Source: Neoechinorhynchus agilis
Lineage: Eukaryota > Acanthocephala
Direction of reading: 5' to 3'
DNA: 64,000 nucleotides
NCBI GenBank assembly: GCA_051530055.1
Contig: CM121341.1
Span: 7,068,001-7,132,000, forward strand
Part shown: in pieces, positions 56,501 through 64,000 of the stretch
Layout: the number at the start of each line of letters is the position of its first letter
Numbering within the stretch: position 1 is the first letter of the stretch
The notes under the pieces: model-generated
What the model was told of the DNA's origin: nothing
The model's input: the letters and a program-made list of their open reading frames with translations, nothing else
Databases searched by the model: none
Position numbers and translations under genes: made by a program

Positions 56501-58611
56501 ACGTTCTTTGCTAAGTCTCAGCCTGATCTTAGCGCATTTATAATCCAGAGCTCACGAACCCTTAAATTGATTGCTTGAACAGATAATCCCATTTTTCCAG
56601 TTTTTAAATGCCGATAAAATCACGCGAAATCACAGTTTCAAAACATCTACATAACTTTACACAATCAATCTGTCACCTTTGTTTGAGAATGTCCGCACCG
56701 TATGCTTTTAAATGATTAGTTCCATTCGGTAAGCAATGTTCAATTCAGAAGCACAGTGAGAGGACATTTCGTCCAGGAAAAACTCAGTTCTGCTTTCCAT
56801 TACGCTTTCGAACGGATCGTCCCTTTAAAATCGAGAAATATTGATTAATCTAACCGATATATTCAATGTCTCTATCACTGTCAATTGGATTCAATCGCAA
56901 ATTTGTCGATACTCTATCACCATCTTTTTTAATCGGCATCTTCATAAATCTCAGATCGTATTAAAACTCAAATAAATCCATGAGACTGATATGTTATTTT
57001 TTTTGAACTATTCCTATATACGAGCCAAAAAAGTGTCTTTGAACACAACCAAATTTTCATTATGGAACACATTTTCTGCGGAAATGTTGTGTTTTAAAAA
57101 GCACCCACAAACAAGGAATTTGAATGGCAATCTCGAAGCTGTGGTTTTTTCAAAAAAAATCAACTTCCGACTTTGTCATTTTGCACAATGTTAATTGTTC
57201 TTAAATGCTGCCCATAAAAAATACATAAAAGCCAATGTTAAACGGCAACACAATTAAACTAAAGGATGAAAAGTAAGACACGTTGATTAAATAACGAGCA
57301 TTTCAAACAATTCCATAGGAAAGGTTCATTTTCCTAAAAGCCATGACCTTGTGTCACCTGAGGACTCCATTAAAAAGACGTTTCCTCAGAAATGACTTTG
57401 AAAAGCCATGTAAATTTCTTAAAACATGTTCGATTGTCCAGCGTAGTTTTTTTAAAGATATTAAAAATAAGACTGGGATTAAATAAGTCTTCATTGTGCG
57501 AAGGTTGTTCAACGATTATGTAAATAATCGCCGAATTTTCTAAATCTTATGATTTTAATATGAAAAATTCGGTATTTAAAGACCACTCTTAAATATTGAA
57601 GACCCATTGTATAGTCTAAAACGTTGGAATCAAAAGACATTAATGTTACGCTTCACGTTGAAACTTGGGAAAAGATTCCTTTAAATTGTGGTGCTATAAA
57701 AGCAAACGGAAAAACTCACGTAGAGATGGTAGCTGGGTAGAATGTTCAAAGTCACTTTAGAGTCGATCGAAATAGTCAACTTTAATCGCTTGGTGTCAAA
57801 ATGCTCTATTTTAGAAGAAAAAAAACGCGTAGTCAATCCAAGGACAAGTTAAGCCATTTCATTCGCCGCCATTAGACCATTATGAACAATAGGATAATTT
57901 AATAAAAAGAATTGATTAAAATAGAGCTAATTTCCTTAATCAAGACCGTTCTGAAGATTAAAAAAAATAAATGTGAAAGCATGAAAAAATCCTATTGGCC
58001 TAAAAACCCTTCGAAAACGTATACCTTTTATCTAAAATCCTCCGCATCGATACATTGTTCCATATTGAGCGCATGTGAGTGGCGCAGATAGACGCCTCCG
58101 CCATAGATACTATGAGCTCATTGGCTTGAACAGTTCTTGAACTATGAGTACTGAAAGGATGAATAGCCTCTTAGGAAACAATATCGTTAGTCGGCACATA
58201 CACAAAGCTCTTTGTGTACCATCCTCAATGTCTTTAAGTTGGTCAATACTTTTGTCACTGATTCGGCGTGAACATTTTTTTGCGATGTGAAAAAGGTTGC
58301 TGAGGAGAACACATCGATTAAGGAAAACGAGGTATCATCTTTCCTCGTTCGACATTAAAGGATTCTATTTTTCTCACTCGAAGTGACTCAGTCTCAAAAC
58401 GTTTCTCAACTTGTTCCTCCCTTCCCGTCTCCCCTTGCTCAAGGCAGCCAAAAAAGGGTGTGAATGTGGTTTTGCTTTTCAAAGGGAGAGAGAAACAGGT
58501 GGTGCCACTGCTTCCACATACAAAATCATTGGGTAGTGCGCTCAGAGGACTAAACTTCGGTCCTATGAAGGGGAAAAGACTTTTAAGTTGTTGCCTCCAG
58601 GGTCTCGAAAA
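53591..58611. other. 5-kb gene-poor region
   Basis: AT-rich, many short homopolymer and ATTTTAAA-like words, no tandem array, and no exon I could support. It differs from the rest of the window in having neither genes nor clear repeats. A more GC-rich patch at 58320-58600, just 5' of Rap1GAP, is probably its promoter or 5' UTR. Confidence 0.45.
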
Positions 58612-61600
58612 ATGTTTCCATCGCCTCACCCACCACCACCACCACCAAATACACAGGTCTTGTTACCAAGTTCATCCAATTGAGTTTGAAAACCGTTTAT
58701 AGTTGTGAAAAAAGTCAGCGCTGCCGACGACGAAGGAGTACATCAAGCAAACTGCCTGAGGAACGCATGGAGCAGTACTATTCGCCCATAGTAAGTAAAA
58801 AAACCTATATATTCCATTCATTTACCTCAATGTAATTATAACGCCAAATTTTTACTCGTTCTCTTTAGCTTACCTCATGTATAAACGATTTAATTGGCGG
58901 AGCAACGCAATCGACAAATCTTTTTGTAAGTAGAATTTTTAATTTTTGAAAAAGAAATTTGCCTCAATGGTCAAATATGACAATAAAAAAAAGATGGATC
59001 ATCCACCCAGCGACAACAGCAATTTCATATTGGAAATCAACGATGATGAACAAATAGACGTTGCGATTGAACGCGATATCTTCAAAAATGATCCCAGTGT
59101 CCAGTACGAACGCAAATTTGCCAACTCAGTAAGTTCACAAAACGGAAAATCATTCCATGTGCAGTGTTTCTTAGGCGAATTCGTCCTAACCTTTTCAGAA
59201 CAATTTTAAAACATGACTGGTGGCCTTTTTATCGCACGGCTGTTAATTTTAGAGCACACCGCCCACCGATCTGACTCAATGCACTGAACCATCCGGTACG
59301 AGTTTGTTCATTCCTCCGGATTCTCAGATACCTCCTGGGGAAGCGGGACTCTCATTGGTGAGCTACCTCCTCCCTTCAACGAGGTATTTCGTCCTCATTG
59401 TTCTGCCTTTGGCGGTAACGGATTCGAACCATTTGACCCTTAACTGGGATCAAGGGCATTAGTCCACTTGACCACCTCGACACAACTGCATAATGTACAA
59501 ACTCAGCCAATTTTATATTTGTTAATTCAAGGCCATTGAATTTAGAATTTTTTTGTGAAGATTAACCAGTTGGGAAAAAGGCCACACATTGATATAAGTT
59601 ACCGGCTGGCCAATCTTCATAAAAAAATTACTGAAATACATTCTGACCGTTTCTTAAGGAATCATTAGACCTTTGTTTCTTTTTTCACCTCTTAGAAGGC
59701 TCATTCCTTTCGTGACTTCATTTCTAAAAACGGCATATTCTCGTTTGTTTATGGCTGAAAATTCGAACAAATTAAATTGGATTTTTCGAAGGCACAATCT
59801 TGTACGTTTTTATCAATTGAACGCAAAATATTCATCATTTACTTTTTTACAGCGAGAATTATCAAATAATTGATTTGATAATATTCGGTCTTCGCGTTCT
59901 TCAGACCGGGCGTATTGACGCAAACGTTCGGATTTTTGTTCAAAATGATCTCGATTTTTTTCTAGTTGTTTCAGTATTATAGAACTCTTTTTTTTTCGAG
60001 GTCATATAAAAATAATTAAAAAAAATACGAATTTATCGTCATTTTCTAAAGAACGCTACTTTTATCAATAAAGCAAATTTTATAGAAATCGTATAAAAAT
60101 TCTAATTTTTTAATAAATATTTCGTATATTCGTTCAGTATCACCACAACTGGTACGGGATTTACGAATCAAAGAAACCGTGTGTTTTGTCCTACAGGCGA
60201 AGTTCGGATAGTTCCATGGATGTCATTCTAAGGTACTTTTTAGCCTCATTCATTGCAAAAATTGTGTCCTTAGGACACAAGAATGGACTCTGCATAGAAT
60301 AGGCGTTCCTTACACGGAGACGACGGATGATCGAATTTTACCATTAAAACTATTGAGTTCAATGCTGGACATGGATGATTTAACGCCGATCATTCGGCCA
60401 TGTCTTAGTTCTTACGTGAGTGTCTTATGATCCGTTTTACATGATTAGAACCACTTTTAGTCTTTGAACAGAATAAGGTGTTATGACGATCTTTTCACTG
60501 TTAATAATCTCAATTTTGGAATAGTGTATCAGAAACCAGGCCAAGTTACAGAGGAGGAAATGCTTTCGAATTGTGAAGAAACCGATACTTTGCATGAGTT
60601 TTTGACTCTTATTGGAAGACGGATACGTCTGAAAGGTTTCCGAGGGTAAGTTCGAACAAAATTAGATCAAAATGCAGTCTTAAAGTATAGTAGATTGCGA
60701 AATAAGGCCGTTTAATGATCGAGCATTTTTTGCTACGATATAACATTTTAGTTAGAAAAACGTTATAATAAAATTGAAAATATAGTCTGTAAAGTTCATT
60801 CAACTGAACAAACCAACATATCGAACATTTCTATAGTTTGAATCTCAACTTTCTGCACAAACGCTGAAGGAAACAAATAAAAATTGTTCAAATGGGAACA
60901 AACAGCTTTTAAGACTGCCAATCGATCCGCGATCGTCGCTGATAAATCTTTAAAAATAAGTAACATTCACTGTAAGACTTAAGGACAGATCGTCTCTTGC
61001 TTCCATTCGTTTAAAACATAAAAATATTGAACAGTTGTCCGCATTTTTAATTTTACGGAAGTTTTTAAATGGCGGAAAATTAAAGTAATTTATTTTTGTC
61101 TTCGCCATATAAAAAACATGAAAAATTCAATCGAAAGGGTAACGTAACATAGTTTCGAAGCGATTTTAAAAATCTTAAAAAAGAAGAGAAATTCGAATTT
61201 CCTGAATAATTTTCTCTTTCTAGGCATTCCGGTGGACTCGACGTGACTTCTAATTCCACAGGTTGTGAAAGCGTCTACGTTCAATACAAACGAGTAGAAA
61301 TTATGTTCCATGTATCAACAATGTTGCCATATTCATACAATGAACCCCAACAGATCCCAAGAAAACGATTCATCGGAAACGATAACGTCTGCATCATCTT
61401 CCAAAAGTCTCCAACGCCTTTCCGACCTGATCAATTCAAATCAAAAGTCATGTCGTCATTTATAGTTGTAACTCCGATAACACTTGCCAACGATAAACTT
61501 TACAAAGTGCAAGTTTATCTCAAGAACACCCTGACTTGCACTCACACGTTTCCCCGGATTCATAAATCTGGATTGTTCAAAAGGGATAAGAAATTCAGTG

Positions 61601-62038
61601 AGTGGATCATACAGAAACTTATTTCATTACAAGTTATGGCATATACGGGAGCTGAGCTTTCTCCGTTAGTCAAGAAGATGCGATCGGTCCAATTGGCAAA
61701 TCTTGTGGATGATTTGGAGGCGATGGATTTTCCCTACCTCAATTATTTACATTCACAAATGTTGCTTCCTCCACATGAACATGACACTTCCAGTGAGTAC
61801 GGCGAAGAAGATGCACCACTCTTTGAGAATGGTTCAATGAATCTATGCAACGATAAGTAAGTTGGGTTCTTTTAAAAATAGATTTAAAAAAAAAGACCTT
61901 TTAGCGTTCAAATTAATGGAGAATTCGATTTGCACGAATCTCGGTTGGAGACACTTAGAAACTCTGTCACAGTAAGTGTTCTTTTTTCTAACAGAAAACA
62001 ATAATCCACACTTTAAGGATGGCGGCAGTCTATACTGA
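58612..62038 (+). CDS. RAP1GAP: Rap1 GTPase-activating protein
   Basis: About ten exons read from splice sites: 58612-58659, 58705-58791, about 58868-58923, 58950-59128, one or two small exons, about 60197-60232, 60272-60415, about 60472-60646, 61224-61857, about 61905-61970, 62018-62038. The catalytic RapGAP domain: FGIVYQKPGQVTEEEM, FLTLIGRRIRLKGFRG, GGLDVTSNSTGCESVYVQY, IMFHVSTMLPYS, QQIPRKRFIGNDNVCIIFQ (Asn thumb in GND) and SSFIVVTP. The order and spacing match human Rap1GAP more closely than tuberin or RalGAP. It stops Rap1 signalling by supplying the Asn thumb. The N-terminus starts with a His/Pro-rich stretch (MFPSPHPPPPPP); no clear GoLoco motif was found. It is shorter than the human protein, ending RNSVTDGGSLY. 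Intron 59130-60196 contains a SINE. GTTGCCTCCAG lies 11 nt before the ATG. Confidence 0.9.
59240..59486 (-). mobile_element. SINE, best single copy, tRNA-related head
   Basis: Minus strand. The A box reads TGGTCAAGTGG and the B box GGTTCGAATCC, 45 nt apart. The anticodon arm is not a proper 5-bp stem with a 7-nt loop, so it is not a tRNA gene. The body continues ACGAAATACCTCGTTGAAGG, GGAGGTAGCTCACCAATGAG and GGAGGTATCTGAGAATCCGG, which is the core amplified at 28-30 kb. Lies in a Rap1GAP intron, opposite in direction. Confidence 0.8.
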
Positions 62039-63122
62039 CAGTGTAATGGATTTAAACACTAAATTTCGAGGCATTTCTTTTGATTAAATTATAGAGTACT
62101 TTTTTTAACACACACACACAAAAACGACGAACTGATTGTGGTTATGATAAAACGATCAAAAACCATTGAATATGCGTTTAGTAGAGTTGATAGTATTTTT
62201 AAGGCTGATTTATTAGAGAAATATATGTTGCGCAGAACTTTATAGCGAATCCAATGAGAAAACCGGTATAAGAAGGAATCGGCCAATGTTTCCACCAACA
62301 TGGTTCCCAATCGAGTGCCATCGCCAATGAGCACAAAAGCGCACTCACTAATACAATGTTCATTTCTCGCAATTCAACTACGATCTCATTCATCGACGAT
62401 TATAGGTCAAAATGTATCAAGCAATAAAAAGAAAACCCAAGAGTCGCGCTGAGGAAAACGAAAATTCTCTTGCAATTCTAGACACTAAATTCTGTAATAA
62501 AGAAATTTGTTAATACTTTTGAAGAAGGTTTTCTGTATGGATTATTATCCAAGGCTTGAATTTTTTATATATGGCGAAGGTTGTAAATTAATTTGCTACA
62601 AAATTATGCCGCTATATCGAATTCAATAAATATATCTTGCCATTTCGACCATTACACCACGATGGCAGCTAAGTATTTGAACTAAAAGTACTAAATTTCC
62701 GCCATGAATTCTCTCCTTTCTTCTTGTTATTCAGAACGTTTTGTTTGCAACAAACATAAAAGTCTAAACGAACTTTTAAATTCGAGTTTGGCGATGTTTT
62801 TCTCCTGGATTGTTGTTGCTCATGATCATTTATTCAAAAAATTTCGTAAGCTTTTTGCTTACCTCTTCAGTAATATTGTTTTCGAAGAAAAATTCGAGTA
62901 ATCGTCAAACTCGAATAAAATTCACTCCGACGACAATCCTCTATGAACTTTTAAATGTTTAGTTCATCAATTTCTTTGTCGATAATAAACGCAAATACGA
63001 AATAATACTTTTAAAGTTACTCAAACACCTACTGAAATTTTTCACAAATGAATTTCCTGAGGTAGATCGCGTAAAAGACGAAAATATTTCGACCGATTAA
63101 ATCGATAACTGTCAATTGTCTA
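62039..63122. other. Spacer before the last array
   Basis: Contains the small frame above and, near 62640-62680 (minus), TGGTGTAATGGTCG, a SINE or tRNA A-box relic like that at 1850-1915. No other gene seen. Confidence 0.4.
62199..62393 (-). CDS. Small putative membrane protein
   Basis: 64 residues with ATG at 62393 (or MNIVLV at 62360). A hydrophobic segment (IVLVSALLCSLAMA) and, after a Trp-rich DWEPCWWKHWP, a second (GFLIGFAIKFCATYI). Could be a two-span membrane protein or a secreted peptide. No family is recognised and no strong acceptor precedes it. May be chance. Confidence 0.25.
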   Translation of the reverse strand: MNEIVVELREMNIVLVSALLCSLAMALDWEPCWWKHWPIPSYTGFLIGFAIKFCATYISLINQP

Positions 63123-64000
63123 AGATTTAAAATGTTCAACTATTCTTAAAAAAACCTTTATGATTTCAGGATGAGTGAACGCGATCCTTTAATGCATTTT
63201 GACCATTCGGATAAATGGCTACAAAAATTCCTCGGTTATTTTTTAATAAGCATTTATTTTAAAAGGTAAAAAATAACCGAATTCCACCCAAGATTTAAAA
63301 TGTTCAACTATTCTTAAAAAAACCTTTATGATTTCAGGATGAGTGAACGCGATCCTTTAATGCATTTTGACCATTCGGATAAATGGCTACAAAAATTCAA
63401 AGGTTATTTTTTAATAAGCATTTATTTTAAAAAGTAAAAAATAACCGAATTCCACCCAAGATTTAAAATGTTCAACTATTCTTAAAAAAACCTTTATGAT
63501 TTCAGGATGAGTGAACGCGATCCTTTAATGCATTTTGACCATTCGGATAAATGGCTACAAAAATTCAAAGGTTATTTTTTAATAAGCATTTATTTTAAAA
63601 AGTAAAAAATAACCGAATTCCACCCAAGATTTAAAATGTTCAACTATTCTTAAAAAAACCTTTATGATTTCAGGATGAGTGAACGCGATCCTTTAATGCA
63701 TTTTGACCATTCGGATAAATGGCTACAAAAATTCAAAGGTTATTTTTTAATAAGCATTTATTTTAAAAAGTAAAAAATAACCGAATTCCACCCAAGATTT
63801 AAAATGTTCAACTATTCTTAAAAAAACCTTTATGATTTCAGGATGAGTGAACGCGATCCTTTAATGCATTTTGACCATTCGGATAAATGGCTACAAAAAT
63901 TCAAAGGTTATTTTTTAATAAGCATTTATTTTAAAAAGTAAAAAATAACCGAATTCCACCTAAGATTTAAAATGTTCAACTATTCTTAAAAAAACCTTTA
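63123..64000 (+). repeat. Tandem array H, exactly 168-bp unit, each with acceptor + ATG + short frame
   Basis: Units begin at 63123, 63291, 63459, 63627, 63795 and 63963 (cut by the window edge), all exactly 168 bp and nearly identical. Each has CCTTTATGATTTCAG followed at +2 by ATG (63171, 63339, 63507, 63675, 63843). An open frame of 32 codons (MSERDPLMHFDHSDKWLQKF, then a hydrophobic stretch) stops inside a donor-like AAAAG/GTAAAAA or AAAAA/GTAAAAA. GGTTATTTTTTA and TAAAAAATAACC make a 12-bp inverted repeat around the end of the frame. The first unit differs from the others (CTCGG in place of AAAGG). Looks like a recently amplified first exon or a satellite that carries gene-start signals. 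Confidence 0.93.

Noticed and set aside
58318-58629. 103-codon minus-strand frame upstream of Rap1GAP
   Set aside because: No start context, splice sites or known domain; it covers the likely Rap1GAP promoter and 5' UTR.
59400-59486. tRNA gene on the minus strand
   Set aside because: A and B boxes are present, but the anticodon arm does not fold properly and the sequence continues into a SINE body found in many copies.
63123-64000. CRISPR-like array
   Set aside because: Units are fully repeated with no variable spacers, and the genome is eukaryotic.

Overview
The window is animal nuclear DNA from a small, compact, AT-rich genome. The genes belong to metazoan families (class B GPCR, calpain, NPC1, Ral, Rap1GAP, GTSF1, an amidated peptide precursor). 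Introns are tiny (mostly about 40 to 55 bp), introns and intergenic DNA are very AT-rich, and several genes have no intron. I cannot name the species. A splice-acceptor-like AG lies at, or within about 25 nt of, the start codon of most genes. Two same-strand gene pairs are almost fused: centrin-ARP3 with 8 nt between them, and dsRBD-DZF with a TAATG stop/start overlap. Together these suggest spliced-leader trans-splicing and operons, as known in larvaceans, flatworms, rotifers, nematodes and some other invertebrates.

Layout. 0.5-1.6 kb: 130-bp tandem array. 2.8-3.5 kb: hairpin MITEs and a SINE copy. 4.1-8.1 kb (minus): centrin-like gene followed by ARP3, with a 350-bp array in one ARP3 intron. 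8.1-9.9 kb: MITEs, a palindrome and LINE tails. 9.9-11.5 kb: TFIIH p62/TFB1. 11.7-13.6 kb: 219-bp array. 13.6-14.2 kb (minus): UBE2G1. 14.3-16.5 kb: 65-bp array. 17.0-19.8 kb: 260-bp array. 19.9-21.4 kb: MVB12 and, convergent, NDUFA12 (three small exons, found by reading the splice sites). 21.6-25.6 kb: 60-bp array. 25.9-26.4 kb: GTSF1-like. 26.6-27.7 kb: LINE remnant. 28.1-30.7 kb: tandemly amplified SINE. 31.0-31.2 kb (minus): secreted peptide precursor. 32.3-37.7 kb: NPC1. 38-40.2 kb: LINE remnants. 40.4-42.5 kb: proline-rich dsRBD protein overlapping a DZF protein. 43-44.5 kb: retroelement remnants. 44.6-45.4 kb (minus): Ral. 45.5-47.1 kb: 189-bp array. 49.7-51.6 kb (minus): calpain. 52.2-53.6 kb (minus): class B GPCR. 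53.6-58.6 kb: gene-poor. 58.6-62.0 kb: Rap1GAP. 63.1-64.0 kb: 168-bp array whose every unit carries an acceptor, an ATG and a short open frame.

The genes are mostly unrelated housekeeping functions: actin nucleation (ARP3), centrioles (centrin), transcription/repair (TFB1), ERAD-type ubiquitination (UBE2G1), ESCRT-I (MVB12), complex I (NDUFA12), sterol export (NPC1) and small-GTPase signalling (Ral, Rap1GAP). The dsRBD-DZF pair is the clearest case of likely partner proteins made from one transcript. About a quarter of the window is tandem repeat in nine unrelated families, and several arrays end close to a gene's 5' end.
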